Of a stretch of DNA of 64,000 bases, positions 8,441-18,851 are shown one piece after another (position 1 is the stretch's first letter; every line of letters starts with the position of its first letter). A model generated the notes under the pieces. It saw nothing but the letters and a program-made list of their open reading frames with translations, did not search any database and was not told where the DNA came from. Source of the stretch: a virus; IMG/VR virus record IMGVR_UViG_3300008110_000075, positions 17,343 to 81,342 of that record, one strand, 5' to 3'. A program made the translations under genes and the position numbers.

Positions 8441-8466
8441 AATAAAAACTAAAAAATCTTTTTACC

Positions 8467-8646
8467 ATGGGATGCGGATGTAAAAACAAACAGAATACCT
8501 CGCCTGAAGCTCAAAAGCTAGCTCAAGAGGCAGTTCAAAAAACAATTATGACCAAAAATCAAGAATTGAAAGAAACAGTTAAAAAAACTGTTGAAAAATA
8601 TTATAACACCAACAAAGGACAAACTAACGGATACATTAGGGACTAA
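8467..8646 (+). CDS. 59-residue Cys/Lys-rich small protein
   Basis: ATG at 8467 to TAA at 8644-8646. The protein begins MGCGCKNK and continues as a charged helix (about 13-47). It is flanked by an ATATTTATA-type box upstream and a perfect intrinsic terminator downstream, so it seems to form its own transcription unit. The Cys pair near the N-terminus resembles the start of the other lone plus-strand small gene at 25689 (MACSSCK). Function unknown; a metal-binding or membrane-tethered role is possible. Confidence 0.65.
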   Translation: MGCGCKNKQNTSPEAQKLAQEAVQKTIMTKNQELKETVKKTVEKYYNTNKGQTNGYIRD

Positions 8647-8675
8647 TATGTCCACTTCACAAAAAAATAATTCAA

Positions 8676-8699
8676 GGGACAAAATTTGTCCCTTTTTTT
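8676..8699 (+). terminator. Intrinsic terminator
   Basis: GGGACA pairs with TGTCCC around a 5-base loop (8676-8692) and is followed by seven Ts. It ends the 59-residue gene's transcript. Confidence 0.85.
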
Positions 8700-8700
8700 G

Positions 8701-8709
8701 TATTTATAT
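8701..8709 (+). promoter_or_regulatory. TATTTATAT box (candidate promoter element)
   Basis: It lies only 3 bases before the ATG at 8713, immediately after the terminator. If it is a -10 element the transcript would be nearly leaderless. Confidence 0.35.
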
Positions 8710-8712
8710 GAT

Positions 8713-9723
8713 ATGGAAAATGAATATTCTATACGTGGTTTCTTGGAATCATTCAATAATAATGACTTGGATGTAAAAAAATATTTTGGTGATTATGAAA
8801 CATGGTTCAATGTGTTGAAGAAAAGAGGTTTGATGGGTGAAATCGACCCGAAGAATGCTGCGGGTTCCGAAGATTGGCAAAATGAATATCTTTTGTGGTT
8901 ATACGATAATGATAGAGAAAAATATTACAAATGGATGAATGAGATTTTATCTGATGTTGTAATAGAAGGTAAAGATGTTTATTGGCAAGGTGACAGAGTT
9001 GATTTAGCAATTTTATTTTGTGATGATAGAAGAGACGGTCCGAGTAGAGATACAATTGAAAGTATTTTAGTTGGTGAGGATGTTTTCGAACCTTATTGGG
9101 ACACAACCGATGATGTTTACAGAGATGTCATTGAAGAACTAACCAAAGAGAATTTAGAAATTTTTAAAGAAAGGATTGTTAAAGAATTATCAGGTCAACA
9201 GTTGAGTCCTGATACGGAAGAAATGGAGTTAATAGCCACTGAGCAAGGACATGAAAATTATTGGACTATAGATTCAGAAAATGTGACGAGAATAATCGAC
9301 GATGAGGAGTCCATGAATAGTTTACTAAAAGATGAGCTTGCCGATGTAAAATCTGATTTATACTCTGTTCATTCTAATTCATATAATTCTGCTTACGAAA
9401 GTGAGGTATATAATAGCATTTTCAATAAATTGGATGAATATTTCAACACCGAAAAAAAACAATGGATAAATGTTCCCCACCCATACAAAAAAGAAACTGT
9501 GGTTGAAAAATTCAAAATACCAATATATGATTTCGAAGGTATCGTGAATGATTTTTTACATTCTAACAAAGGTTATGGAAATTCAGGAACACTTGATTAC
9601 CATGGAAGTTTTATAGAAATAATTAGGGAAGAAAAGGATTGTCTCAGATTGTGGTTTCCTGATTACCCTGACTCAAGATTGCTTGACAAAAACATAAATG
9701 AAATATTTTCTGATTATTTTTAA
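8713..9723 (+). CDS. Acidic hypothetical protein
   Basis: 336 residues from the ATG at 8713 (MENEYSIRG...); a TTG at 8686 in the same frame lies within the preceding terminator and is less likely. The protein is rich in Asp, Glu, Tyr and Trp and has no recognised domain. Its acidic composition resembles the C-terminal half of the WCT-motif protein across the intergenic region. It shares one base (TAATG) with the first metallopeptidase gene, so the three plus-strand genes form one operon. Confidence 0.6.
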   Translation: MENEYSIRGFLESFNNNDLDVKKYFGDYETWFNVLKKRGLMGEIDPKNAAGSEDWQNEYLLWLYDNDREKYYKWMNEILSDVVIEGKDVYWQGDRVDLAILFCDDRRDGPSRDTIESILVGEDVFEPYWDTTDDVYRDVIEELTKENLEIFKERIVKELSGQQLSPDTEEMELIATEQGHENYWTIDSENVTRIIDDEESMNSLLKDELADVKSDLYSVHSNSYNSAYESEVYNSIFNKLDEYFNTEKKQWINVPHPYKKETVVEKFKIPIYDFEGIVNDFLHSNKGYGNSGTLDYHGSFIEIIREEKDCLRLWFPDYPDSRLLDKNINEIFSDYF

Positions 9724-10505
9724 TGGCTTACGTAAAATACATATTAGTTGAACAAAGAGGCTTTACTCCAAGAAAAACTCCTCCACCAAACATCAAAAAT
9801 ATTTTATCCCAAATAGAACTTTTCGAGATGTATCCAAAGATTTTTGCTCTTGTCATCAAAGACGACAAATTAAGAGCAAGAGTTTTTATGAGGTATCAGG
9901 AGTTTTATGAGTCAGATTCCGAGACATTTAGAGGAAAAGGTTTCAAATGGTATGACTACGTGAAACATTACAAGAAAAAGACCAAGAAAGATTATTTCTC
10001 TTATCATGAAGATTGGGCAGGTTATAATATCCCTTGTAACTCAATTGAATCTTGTATGAAAGTTATTCCAGACGTAAATTTTTATGATTTGATAATGTTT
10101 AGTGTAATAGATACGATTAGAACGTTAGTAGGTGGAGAGGATTTCTATTTAATTGGTATTGACCAAAGTAATGGTGAAGACCCTTCACTTATTTTTCACG
10201 AAGTAGCACATGGTCTTTGGTTTTCATCTCCAATTTATAAGAACAAACAAATGAAAAACATAGAAAGACTCGAGCCAAATGTAAGAGAATCGGTAGCAAG
10301 AAAAATAACTGGTATGGGATATGGAGAAAATGTGGTAGATGATGAGATTCAAGCCTATTTATCTACAGGGATAGGAGATAACATGACAAGAATCAAAAAC
10401 ATCAAACAAGCTCAATTACCTTTCAAACAAGTATTTGATTCTTATACAGGTAAAATCAAACCTAATAAAATAAACATAGATTGGAGGACTGATTTGAATG
10501 CCTAA
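9723..10505 (+). CDS. HExxH zinc metallopeptidase-like protein 1
   Basis: 260 residues. HEVAH at 159-163 is a zinc-peptidase motif inside a hydrophobic helix (LIFHEVAHGLWF), and DDEIQAY (206-212) about 45 residues later can supply a third ligand, Glu 208, as in gluzincin-type enzymes. No signal peptide is visible, so it probably acts inside the cell or is packaged. The target is unknown. It overlaps the second metallopeptidase gene by 8 bases. Zinc-peptidase assignment is by motif; substrate and activity are not shown. Confidence 0.65.
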   Translation: MAYVKYILVEQRGFTPRKTPPPNIKNILSQIELFEMYPKIFALVIKDDKLRARVFMRYQEFYESDSETFRGKGFKWYDYVKHYKKKTKKDYFSYHEDWAGYNIPCNSIESCMKVIPDVNFYDLIMFSVIDTIRTLVGGEDFYLIGIDQSNGEDPSLIFHEVAHGLWFSSPIYKNKQMKNIERLEPNVRESVARKITGMGYGENVVDDEIQAYLSTGIGDNMTRIKNIKQAQLPFKQVFDSYTGKIKPNKINIDWRTDLNA

Positions 10506-11349
10506 ATTCATCAACATATTATCCGATATTTTATCTGAAGCTAAAAGATATAAATTCACACCTGAATTACTACAAAAAATTAATTCGGTCGTAGAAAACC
10601 TTTGGAATGACCGAAACAAAAATTACGGTAATAAGAAAGAGGTTGTTGATGTTATCCCCTTCAAAACTGCAAATGGTGTTGACGGTTTGGTAAAAGTGAT
10701 TGTTAATCCAAGATTGAAATACTTGGGATTTATGGGAACTAAACCGAGTAAATCTTATGACCCCGCAGACATTTATATCGAGGTAAATCCAAAATATTAC
10801 GAATCTAAGAAAAATCTTTATCTTACAATCTATCATGAGATGATACACGCCAGTGACCCAACTCAAAGTAGTTCTTGGTCTCCAAAATATATGTTGAGCT
10901 ATGATGAAAAGTCTGATGAAAAGTATTGGGGTCATCCAATAGAATTCTTTGCGATATCAAATGAGTTCTTGGAAGGTCTTGTAAGAGAATTTGAAAGAAG
11001 AGCAAAAAGATTAAGAAAAATTGAAAACAAAGAGATTTTGGATAAGTCTTTGAAAAATATTCTCAACTATTTTGCCAAGGGTGAGCCATTAAATAAGCTC
11101 AGTCAAGACATTCTTTTCAGAATCAATGACGAACACGTAGGACAAGATTCATTCAAAGTTCTTAAGAATCTGACCGCAGATATGCCCCATTTGGCGGACT
11201 TACTTCCTGAAAGAGGTGAGGAACCATATTATTTACACTATGTCGAATTGATTAAGAAATTTAATCCTGAAATATGGAAAAAGTTCCTAAGTATGTTCTA
11301 CAATACAACTTTCGAGATTAGAGACATTATCAACAAAAACTATAAATAA
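10498..11349 (+). CDS. HExxH zinc metallopeptidase-like protein 2
   Basis: 283 residues. HEMIH at 113-117 lies in a YLTIYHEMIHASDP helix, and WGHPIEFFA (144-152) carries a His and Glu that could complete a zinc site. The pattern resembles small phage and SprT-like zinc proteins. The C-terminal half is helical with many Lys and Arg. The sequence is otherwise unlike the preceding peptidase, so the two are not simple recent duplicates. Translation is coupled to the gene before it, and the operon ends at a bidirectional terminator. Confidence 0.65.
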   Translation: MPKFINILSDILSEAKRYKFTPELLQKINSVVENLWNDRNKNYGNKKEVVDVIPFKTANGVDGLVKVIVNPRLKYLGFMGTKPSKSYDPADIYIEVNPKYYESKKNLYLTIYHEMIHASDPTQSSSWSPKYMLSYDEKSDEKYWGHPIEFFAISNEFLEGLVREFERRAKRLRKIENKEILDKSLKNILNYFAKGEPLNKLSQDILFRINDEHVGQDSFKVLKNLTADMPHLADLLPERGEEPYYLHYVELIKKFNPEIWKKFLSMFYNTTFEIRDIINKNYK

Positions 11350-11350
11350 A

Positions 11351-11378
11351 AAAAAGGGATTTTTAAATCCCTTTTTTT
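11351..11378. terminator. Bidirectional intrinsic terminator
   Basis: GGGATT...AATCCC hairpin flanked by A-run on the left and T-run on the right, between the convergent metallopeptidase and collagen-like genes. The stop codon of the minus-strand gene is inside the hairpin. Confidence 0.85.
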
Positions 11379-13705
11379 CCGCTTGCTAACATTTCCAATT
11401 TTTCTAATTTCCTTTCATGGAAATCTAAAAGGGTGGATTGTTCTTTGATTGCCTCTAAACAAGCTGATATAATCGTTTCAAATCTTATTGATAACATTGT
11501 GGTTTCTGGGTCTTCATAAACGAGTTCAGGAAATACCAACTGCAACTCTTGTGCAATAAAACCTATCTGAAGTAACTCGGGTCTTTCATCATCTTTTATT
11601 AGATGGTAGGAAACACCTCTAGTCTTTAATATTTTGTCCAAACTATCTGTAATTGGTCTGATATTAGTTTTGAACCTTAAATCCGATGGTCCAGGTGCAC
11701 CTGATGCACCTTGTGCCCCTGTTGGTCCTGTGCCACCTTGTGGACCAGTTCCACCACCTCCACCTTGAGCACCTTGTGGACCTGTTCCTCCTGTTCCACC
11801 ACCAGTCCCTTGAGCACCTTGATTACCCGTAGGACCGGTTGGTCCTCCAGGACCTTGAGCACCTTGTGCACCTTGGTTTCCATTACCTTGTGATGGACCT
11901 TGGGCTCCTTGAGAACCAGTTCCACCTCCTCCACCAGGAGGTCCTGTGTGACCTTGAGCTCCCTGTGGACCTCGGTTACCCGTTGGTCCGCCAGGACCCT
12001 GAGCACCTTGTGCTCCGCCAGGACCCTGAGCACCTTGTCCACCTTGAGAACCTTGAGCTCCTTGAGCTCCTGTTGCACCACCACCACCTTGAGAACCTTG
12101 TCCTCCCTGTGAACCTTGGGCTCCTTGGTTTCCACCACTGCCTTGAGCTCCTTGCGCACCTTGTCCTCCTGCCGGTCCTTGTGCTCCTTGGTTACCTTTA
12201 CCACCTTGAGCTCCTTGCGCACCTTGTCCTCCTGCCGGTCCTTGTGCTCCTTGGGCTCCTCCTGGGCCTTGAGCTCCTTGCGCACCTTGTCCTCCTGTTG
12301 GTCCCTGAGCTCCTTGGTTACCTTTACCACCTTGTGCTCCTTGAGCACCTTGTCCTCCTTGAGAACCTTGTGAACCTGTGGCACCTACAGGCCCCTGTGC
12401 TCCTTGTGCTCCCTGTCCACCTTGTGAACCTTGACCACCTTTGGCACCTTGTGAACCTTGTCCTCCTTGAGCTCCTTGTCCACCTGTTGGTCCTTGTGCT
12501 CCTTGATTACCACCCGAACCTTGCGCTCCTTGAGCTCCTTGTCCACCTGTTGGTCCTGTAGCACCCTTACCACCTTGAGAACCTTGTCCTCCTTGAGCTC
12601 CTTGTCCACCTGTTGGTCCTTGAGCTCCTTGATTACCACCCGAACCTTGCGCTCCTTGAGCTCCTTGTCCACCCTGTGAGCCTTGGGAACCTGTGGCACC
12701 CGCAGAACCTACTGGACCTTGTGCTCCTTGGCCTCCCTGCGAACCTTGTGAGCCCGTGGCCCCTTGTGCACCTACTGGCCCTTGAGCTCCCTGTCCACCT
12801 TGTGAACCTTGGGAACCTGTGGCTCCTGCTGAACCAACGGGACCCTGAGCTCCCTGTCCACCTTGTGAACCTTGTGAACCTATGGCACCTTGTGAACCTT
12901 GTCCACCTTGAGCTCCTTGTCCTCCCTGTGAACCTTGGGAACCTGTAGCTCCTTGTGACCCAACTGGTCCTTGTGCTCCTTGACCTCCTTGTGACCCTTG
13001 GGAACCAACCGCTCCCTGAGAACCTGTGGCACCTTGAGCACCTTGACCTCCTTGTGAACCCTGAGAACCTGTAGCACCTTGTGACCCTACCGGCCCTTGA
13101 GCACCTTGTCCACCTTGTGAACCCTGAGAACCGACCGCTCCCTGTGAACCTGTGGCACCTTGAGCACCTTGACCTCCTTGTGAACCCTGAGAACCAGTAT
13201 CGCCTTGTGCACCTATTGCACCCTGAGCACCTTGACCACCTTGTGCGCCTTGTGGACCTACAGCACCTTGGGAACCTTGTGAGCCAGTAATACCTTGAGC
13301 CCCTGTTGGACCTTGTGCTCCTTGACCCCCTTGTGAACCTTGAGCACCTTGACCACCTGTCACTCCCTGGGAACCTTGATTTCCTTGAGCACCTTGTCCC
13401 CCTTGAAAACCAATACTACCTTGAGCACCAGTTGGTTCTCTATTACCAACCCATCCTGTAGAGTTGATAAGTGTTCCTGCTGAATTTTTTAAACTAGTTG
13501 TTATCTTGAGGTTACTATTGTAAGTTACAAATGAAGGTTTATCACTTCTCCAAGCAAGATAAACAATATTACTATTATCTGTCCAATGCAAATGTAGTAG
13601 TGGTGAATCGTCTTCAAGCTTCAAATATGTTGAGGTTGAGCCAGAATCAACGAATTCGACCGTGGGAAACGCATAATCAGGATATATTATTATATTTTCA
13701 GACAC
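11363..13705 (-). CDS. Collagen-like tail fibre protein with S74 chaperone domain (1)
   Basis: 780 residues in three parts. Residues 1-90 form a short N-terminal domain starting with IIIYPDY, probably the virion-attachment part. About 91-665 is an unbroken Gly-X-Y array dominated by GAQ, GSQ, GGQ and GPT/GPV triplets, which should form a collagen-type triple helix. The last 110 residues match the intramolecular chaperone of endosialidase family (peptidase S74): SDLRFKTNI, then [16 protein letters not shown]. In known members this domain drives trimerisation and cleaves itself off just before the Ser-Asp. Third of three tandem fibre genes; overlaps the previous one by 8 bases. Virion location and receptor binding are inferred. 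Confidence 0.85.
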   Translation of the reverse strand: MSENIIIYPDYAFPTVEFVDSGSTSTYLKLEDDSPLLHLHWTDNSNIVYLAWRSDKPSFVTYNSNLKITTSLKNSAGTLINSTGWVGNREPTGAQGSIGFQGGQGAQGNQGSQGVTGGQGAQGSQGGQGAQGPTGAQGITGSQGSQGAVGPQGAQGGQGAQGAIGAQGDTGSQGSQGGQGAQGATGSQGAVGSQGSQGGQGAQGPVGSQGATGSQGSQGGQGAQGATGSQGAVGSQGSQGGQGAQGPVGSQGATGSQGSQGGQGAQGGQGSQGAIGSQGSQGGQGAQGPVGSAGATGSQGSQGGQGAQGPVGAQGATGSQGSQGGQGAQGPVGSAGATGSQGSQGGQGAQGAQGSGGNQGAQGPTGGQGAQGGQGSQGGKGATGPTGGQGAQGAQGSGGNQGAQGPTGGQGAQGGQGSQGAKGGQGSQGGQGAQGAQGPVGATGSQGSQGGQGAQGAQGGKGNQGAQGPTGGQGAQGAQGPGGAQGAQGPAGGQGAQGAQGGKGNQGAQGPAGGQGAQGAQGSGGNQGAQGSQGGQGSQGGGGATGAQGAQGSQGGQGAQGPGGAQGAQGPGGPTGNRGPQGAQGHTGPPGGGGGTGSQGAQGPSQGNGNQGAQGAQGPGGPTGPTGNQGAQGTGGGTGGTGPQGAQGGGGGTGPQGGTGPTGAQGASGAPGPSDLRFKTNIRPITDSLDKILKTRGVSYHLIKDDERPELLQIGFIAQELQLVFPELVYEDPETTMLSIRFETIISACLEAIKEQSTLLDFHERKLEKLEMLASGKKGI
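11690..13440 (-). repeat. Collagen-coding tandem repeats
   Basis: Degenerate 9-base-periodic DNA encoding Gly-X-Y triplets, with longer 45-54 base near-repeats around 12.7-13.2 kb. It creates long spurious open frames on both strands. Confidence 0.9.
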
Positions 13706-16127
13706 TTAAATTATCTTTTAAAATTTTTATTCTCTCCATTATTGAGATTATTCTTTTCTGTTGTTCTTGAAGTGCACCAATACCCAAACTTACCATAAGA
13801 CCATATTCAACTGATTTAAAGCCCTCCTCGTCTGTCCAAACAACTTCTGGGACGATATCTTCAATTTGCTGTGCAATAAAACCTATTGTTTCACCAGTAA
13901 ATGCACTTGGAAGAGATATTGCACGGTTCATTGATATTTTAGGATGGTCAACCCATTCGAATCTAACACCCTCAATACCTTTAACTTTTTCTAATACATT
14001 TGTTAAGGATTGAATATTATCTTTAAGTCTTTGGTCTGAAGGTGGACCCTGAGCTCCTTGAGCTCCTTGACCTCCTGTTGGACCAGTTCCACCCTGAGGA
14101 CCTGTAGGTCCTACGTTACCTTGAGCACCTTGACCACCTTGGCCCCCACCTGAACCTGTAGCACCTTGGGCACCTTGACCCCCTTGACCACCACCCGAGC
14201 CTTGAGCCCCTTGGGCTCCCGTAGCTCCTGGTCCTCCACCAGGCCCCACTGCTCCTTGGGCACCTTGTCCTCCTGTTCCTCCTGTAGGTCCTGTTGGTCC
14301 CTGTGCTCCTTGGAATCCTGTTGCACCTCCCCCTCCTGTTCCACCTTGAGCCCCAACAGGACCCTGAGCGCCTTGAGCTCCCTGAGCACCACCCTGTGCT
14401 CCTTGAGCACCTGTGGAACCACCTCCACCTTGGCTTCCTTGAGCACCTGTAGTTCCACCTTGAGCTCCTTGAGCACCTGTTGGTCCTTGAGCACCTTGGT
14501 TACCTTGTGCACCTTGGTTACCACCTTGAGCTCCTTGGGCTCCTTGTGAACCTTGGACACCAGGAGCACCTTGTGCACCCGTATTTCCTCCTTGGGCTCC
14601 TTGAGCTCCTTGTGAACCTTGGACACCAGGAGCACCTTGTGCACCTGTTGAAGCTCCTTGAGCTCCCTGAGCCCCTTGAGAGCCCTGAACACCAGGAGCT
14701 CCCTGTGCTCCCGTTGAACCACCTTGAGCTCCTTGGGCTCCTTGGGCACCCTGATTACCTGTCGCACCTTGGGCACCTGTTGAACCACCTTGAGCACCCT
14801 GTGAACCTTGTGCCCCTTGTGCTCCAGTATTACCTTGAGCTCCTGTATTGGCTCCTTGTGCTCCTTGAGCACCTTGTGGTCCTTGTGCACCTTGGTTTCC
14901 TTGTGCACCTGTATTGGCTCCTTGTGCTCCTTGAGAGCCTTGAGCTCCTTGAGCACCTGTATTACCTTGAGCTCCTGTATTGGCTCCTTGTGCACCTTGA
15001 GCACCTTGTGGTCCTTGTGCACCTTGGTTTCCTTGTGCACCTGTTGAAGCACCCTGTGCACCTTGCGCTCCCTGTCCTCCTTGTGAGCCTTGACCACCTT
15101 GAGCACCTGTTGTTCCTCCTTGGGCTCCTTGTGCTCCTGTTCCACCTTGAGCTCCTTGACCTCCTTGTGCCCCCGTGGTTCCCCCTTGGGCTCCTTGAGC
15201 ACCCTGTCCTCCTTGTGAACCTTGAGCTCCTTGGGCTCCTGTTGTTCCTCCTTGTGCTCCTTGAGAACCTTGTGCACCTTGTGCTCCAGTTGAACCCTGA
15301 GCACCTGTTGTTCCTCCTTGAGCTCCTTGAGCTCCTTGTCCTCCTTGTGCCCCCTGTGCACCCTGAGCACCTGTTGTTCCTCCTTGGGCTCCTTGTGCAC
15401 CTTGTCCTCCTTGGGCTCCTTGTGCACCCTGAGCACCTGTATTAGCTCCCTGAGCTCCTTGTGAACCCTGTCCTCCTTGTGCTCCTTGAGCTCCTTGAGC
15501 ACCAATTGTTCCACCTTGAGCACCTTGAGCACCTTGTCCTCCTTGTGCACCTTGTGAACCCTGAGCACCTGTGTTAGCTCCTTGAGCACCTTGAGCTCCT
15601 TGACCACCTTGAGCTCCTTGACCACCTTGAGCTCCCGTATCCGCTCCTTGAGCTCCCTGTGCTCCCTGTCCACCCGTAGCACCTTGAGCTCCTTGAGGTC
15701 CTATCGAACCTTGTGAACCTTGAGCACCTACATTTCCTATTGCTCCCTTAGCACCTTGAGAACCTTGCGCTCCTTGAGCACCTATTGACCCCTGAGAGCC
15801 TGTAGTTCCTGAAGCACCTTGTGCTCCTTGAGCACCGGTAAATCCAGATATACCCTCAGCAGGTCCTACCCATTCGCCAACTTCATTAATCATTTCTATA
15901 CCACCCACATACAATCCATATATTCCTCCGGTGACCTTTGCACCATCAACGAGTAATTCAGCTCCGATAGTTGCTATGTTACTTTTTGTTGTTGATGAAA
16001 CTTGGATATTTCCAGAACCATTAACAGATAATTGTATTTTGTCCGCGGATGAAATCCCTTCAAATTCCATATGAGGGTTAGGGTTTCCACCACTTTTACC
16101 ATTGGGATATATTATAACGTCAGACAT
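13698..16127 (-). CDS. Collagen-like tail fibre protein with S74 chaperone domain (2)
   Basis: 809 residues. The N-terminal domain (1-97) starts with [10 protein letters not shown] and has a VGPAEG end similar in position to that of the other two fibres. The collagen part differs from its neighbours: from about residue 160 it is built of 22-residue units, seven triplets plus one extra Thr (GAN-T, GGT-T, GGS-T, GGN-T), repeated about 18 times, so the triplet register is broken at regular spacing. The C-terminus has the S74 signature SDQRLKDNI and [16 protein letters not shown]. Its start overlaps the stop of fibre 3 by one base. Presumably a trimeric fibre on the tail; receptor unknown. Confidence 0.85.
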   Translation of the reverse strand: MSDVIIYPNGKSGGNPNPHMEFEGISSADKIQLSVNGSGNIQVSSTTKSNIATIGAELLVDGAKVTGGIYGLYVGGIEMINEVGEWVGPAEGISGFTGAQGAQGASGTTGSQGSIGAQGAQGSQGAKGAIGNVGAQGSQGSIGPQGAQGATGGQGAQGAQGADTGAQGGQGAQGGQGAQGAQGANTGAQGSQGAQGGQGAQGAQGGTIGAQGAQGAQGGQGSQGAQGANTGAQGAQGAQGGQGAQGAQGGTTGAQGAQGAQGGQGAQGAQGGTTGAQGSTGAQGAQGSQGAQGGTTGAQGAQGSQGGQGAQGAQGGTTGAQGGQGAQGGTGAQGAQGGTTGAQGGQGSQGGQGAQGAQGASTGAQGNQGAQGPQGAQGAQGANTGAQGNTGAQGAQGSQGAQGANTGAQGNQGAQGPQGAQGAQGANTGAQGNTGAQGAQGSQGAQGGSTGAQGATGNQGAQGAQGAQGGSTGAQGAPGVQGSQGAQGAQGASTGAQGAPGVQGSQGAQGAQGGNTGAQGAPGVQGSQGAQGAQGGNQGAQGNQGAQGPTGAQGAQGGTTGAQGSQGGGGSTGAQGAQGGAQGAQGAQGPVGAQGGTGGGGATGFQGAQGPTGPTGGTGGQGAQGAVGPGGGPGATGAQGAQGSGGGQGGQGAQGATGSGGGQGGQGAQGNVGPTGPQGGTGPTGGQGAQGAQGPPSDQRLKDNIQSLTNVLEKVKGIEGVRFEWVDHPKISMNRAISLPSAFTGETIGFIAQQIEDIVPEVVWTDEEGFKSVEYGLMVSLGIGALQEQQKRIISIMERIKILKDNLSV
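14400..15680 (-). repeat. 66-base tandem repeats (22-residue collagen units)
   Basis: About 18 consecutive 66-base units, each coding seven Gly-X-Y triplets followed by a single extra residue, nearly always Thr. Adjacent units differ by a few bases, so slippage or recombination can change copy number. Confidence 0.8.
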
Positions 16128-18751
16128 TAATTAAGAAGGTTTTCAAGTTCATTTATTTGTTTTTCGATATCTGATATAAATACTTGTTGCTCTTTAATAC
16201 CTTCAATCAAAACGGCGTTCATTCTATTATATTCAACAGTATAAAAACCATCAGAACCGATTTTAACTACTGTCGGGAAAAATTCTTTAACATTTTGAGC
16301 TATCAGACCAATCGAGTGAAGCTTGTTATTGTTTAATCTTTTAATGTAATCGCTTTTCGTCAACTTTTCATTCCAATCGTATTCTACGACTCTAAGTTCA
16401 AGAATTTTTTCAAGTGTATTATCAAGTGATTTAACATTATATTTGACTCTTCTATCAGAGCAGCTGCCCCCGTATGTAAAATAACCATTGAAGTTAGTAG
16501 AACCATAATACAAATATGTAACACCAATCGTAATTGAACCATAGGTCCACTGAAATGTTGAGTTTTGACAAGTTGTAACATCTGAAGCGAGTTGGATGCT
16601 AAAATTTGCTTGCCAGTTAATATCTTGGGAATAAACTGTTCTGTTTTGACATGCCCCCGCGTTTACACAAATGGCGTAATAAGAATCACCACATAGATTC
16701 TGAACAAAACAAGAGGTGAACGAGCCAGGTCCTGTTGCACCTTGTGCACCTTGGGCTCCTTGTCCTCCCGTAGGACCCGTAGGACCCGTAGGACCACCCG
16801 ACCCTTGTGCACCTTGGTTACCCGTAGGACCAGTAGGACCACCTGGTCCTTGTGCACCTTGGTTACCTTGAGGTCCTGTTACACCTGGTGCACCTTGAGC
16901 ACCTTGACCTCCGTTTGGACCTTTCGGTCCAGCAGCTCCTTGCGCCCCTTGGCTACCCGTAGCACCCCCACCACCTTGAGGACCTTGAGCACCTTGAGCA
17001 CCCTGACCTCCTGTTCCACCTTGTGGTCCTGGAGCACCTTGAGCACCTTGATTTCCTGTTGCTCCTTGTGCACCTGGATGACCTGTAGCACCCTTACCAC
17101 CCTGTGAACCCTGAGCACCTGTTGCTCCCTGAGGACCAATTGCACCTGTATTACCCCCTGCACCTTGTGCACCTTGTGGTCCTGTGGCACCTTGTGCTCC
17201 TGGATGTCCTGTTCCTCCACCAGAACCTGTTGGACCTTGTGGTCCTGTGGCTCCCTGTGCTCCTGGATGTCCTGTTCCTCCACCTGAACCTTGAGGACCT
17301 TGTGGTCCTGTGGCTCCTTGTGCTCCTGGATGTCCTGTTCCTCCACCCGAACCTGTTGGACCTTGTGGTCCTGTGGCTCCTTGTGCTCCTGTATGACCAA
17401 CGGCACCTTGAGCACCTTGAGGTCCTGTTGGTCCTGTTGCTCCTTGAGCTCCTGGATGTCCTGTGGCTCCTTGAGCACCCGTCGAACCTGCATTACCTGT
17501 AGCACCTTGAGCACCAGGGTGACCTGTGTTTCCTGTTGGCCCCTGTGCACCTTGTGGTCCTGTAGCACCTTGAGCACCCGCATGACCCGTCGCACCTTGT
17601 GCCCCAGTAGAACCAGCATTCCCCGTAGCACCTTGTGCACCTGGATGACCTGTATTTCCTGTTGGTCCCTGTGCTCCTTGTGGTCCTGTAGCACCCTGAG
17701 CACCAGCATGACCCGTCGCACCTTGTGGTCCTTGAGCCCCTTGAGGACCTGTAGCACCTTGAGGTCCTACTGCACCTGTAGAACCTGTAGGTCCTTGTGC
17801 ACCTGTATTACCTGTGGCTCCTTGTGGGCCAACATTTCCTTGTGCTCCTGTATTACCTTGTGCTCCTGTGTTACCTGTGGCTCCTTGTGGTCCTACGTTA
17901 CCTGTAGCCCCGGTAGCTCCCTGAGCCCCTGTGTTACCTGTGGCCCCTTGTGGTCCAACATTTCCTTGTGCTCCTGTATTACCTTGTGCTCCTGTATTAC
18001 CTGTGGCCCCTTGTGGACCAACATTTCCTTGTGCTCCTGTATTACCTTGTGCTCCTGTGTTACCTGTAGCTCCTTGAGCACCTGTATGACCCTGTGCACC
18101 TGTATTTCCTTGTGCTCCTGTATTACCTGTGGCCCCTTGTGGTCCAACATTTCCTTGAGCTCCCGTGTTACCTTGCGCTCCTGTGTTACCTGTGGCTCCT
18201 TGTGCACCTGTATTACCCTGTGCACCTGTATTTCCTTGTGCACCGGTATTTCCCGTGGCTCCTTGTGCACCTGTATTACCCTGTGCACCCTGGGTTGTGC
18301 CTTTAGCACCCTGTGCCCCTTGGGGTCCAACCTGACCTTGTGCACCTGTATCACCTTGTGCACCTTGTATTCCTTGTAACCCTTGTGCACCCAAATTTCC
18401 CTGTGCACCCGTATCACCCTGTGCACCTGTATTGCCCTGCGCACCTTGGTGACCCTGAGCCCCTTGAGCTCCTGCAATACCTGTGGTTGGTCCAATCCAA
18501 TCCAAAGTTCCATCAATTACTTGAACTGAGTCAATAGCAAAATAATCAGAAACATTAAGCGTTACAACACCAATTGTTTGGCTAGAACGGTCAATAACTA
18601 ATTGATTAGTAACTGATGCTGAGCTAAGATTAATCTTACCCGTTGGCACAACTCTCCAAACACTTGTTCCACTGTTAACCCAATTTATATAAGGGACTCT
18701 GTCTGGTGTTCTAGAAATGGAATTACTCGGAACTATTAAAATATCACCCAT
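16127..18751 (-). CDS. Collagen-like tail fibre protein with S74 chaperone domain (3)
   Basis: 874 residues. A short N-terminal domain (about 1-94) is followed by a Gly-X-Y array (about 95-690) rich in GNT, GAQ, GAT and GHP triplets. Between the collagen part and the chaperone is a Cys-containing globular domain of about 90 residues (starting [11 protein letters not shown]) that the other two fibres lack, a good candidate for the receptor-binding head. The S74 domain follows with [10 protein letters not shown] and [13 protein letters not shown]. First gene of the fibre operon; a TATTTATA box lies 19 bases upstream. The two downstream fibre genes follow by overlap, so all three are probably made from one message. 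Confidence 0.85.
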   Translation of the reverse strand: MGDILIVPSNSISRTPDRVPYINWVNSGTSVWRVVPTGKINLSSASVTNQLVIDRSSQTIGVVTLNVSDYFAIDSVQVIDGTLDWIGPTTGIAGAQGAQGHQGAQGNTGAQGDTGAQGNLGAQGLQGIQGAQGDTGAQGQVGPQGAQGAKGTTQGAQGNTGAQGATGNTGAQGNTGAQGNTGAQGATGNTGAQGNTGAQGNVGPQGATGNTGAQGNTGAQGHTGAQGATGNTGAQGNTGAQGNVGPQGATGNTGAQGNTGAQGNVGPQGATGNTGAQGATGATGNVGPQGATGNTGAQGNTGAQGNVGPQGATGNTGAQGPTGSTGAVGPQGATGPQGAQGPQGATGHAGAQGATGPQGAQGPTGNTGHPGAQGATGNAGSTGAQGATGHAGAQGATGPQGAQGPTGNTGHPGAQGATGNAGSTGAQGATGHPGAQGATGPTGPQGAQGAVGHTGAQGATGPQGPTGSGGGTGHPGAQGATGPQGPQGSGGGTGHPGAQGATGPQGPTGSGGGTGHPGAQGATGPQGAQGAGGNTGAIGPQGATGAQGSQGGKGATGHPGAQGATGNQGAQGAPGPQGGTGGQGAQGAQGPQGGGGATGSQGAQGAAGPKGPNGGQGAQGAPGVTGPQGNQGAQGPGGPTGPTGNQGAQGSGGPTGPTGPTGGQGAQGAQGATGPGSFTSCFVQNLCGDSYYAICVNAGACQNRTVYSQDINWQANFSIQLASDVTTCQNSTFQWTYGSITIGVTYLYYGSTNFNGYFTYGGSCSDRRVKYNVKSLDNTLEKILELRVVEYDWNEKLTKSDYIKRLNNNKLHSIGLIAQNVKEFFPTVVKIGSDGFYTVEYNRMNAVLIEGIKEQQVFISDIEKQINELENLLN
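16730..18480 (-). repeat. Collagen-coding tandem repeats
   Basis: DNA of 9-base periodicity with larger near-identical blocks (for example units coding [15 protein letters not shown]). It accounts for several long shadow frames on the plus strand. Confidence 0.9.
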
Positions 18752-18770
18752 GAATGTTTTTTTCTATTTA

Positions 18771-18778
18771 TATAAATA
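18771..18778 (-). promoter_or_regulatory. TATTTATA box (candidate promoter element)
   Basis: 19 bases before the ATG of fibre 3, within a TATTTATATAAATA palindrome. The 100-base divergent gap also serves the plus-strand gene at 18852, for which I see no such box. Confidence 0.4.
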
Positions 18779-18851
18779 CAAGTTGAATAGAATTTGTATT
18801 CATTTTTATTTTGGAAAATTTTATAATTGACACTATTATAATTATTAATTT

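Noticed and set aside
11677-13077. Long frames full of [13 protein letters not shown] and similar on the minus strand, and Leu/Ser-rich frames on the plus strand
   Set aside because: They are other reading frames of the collagen repeats; low complexity and no start or context of their own.
14111-18516. Long frames inside the second and third collagen genes, such as a 523-residue Lys/Glu/Val frame
   Set aside because: Same repeat-driven shadows; the Gly-X-Y frame with proper N- and C-terminal domains is the real one.
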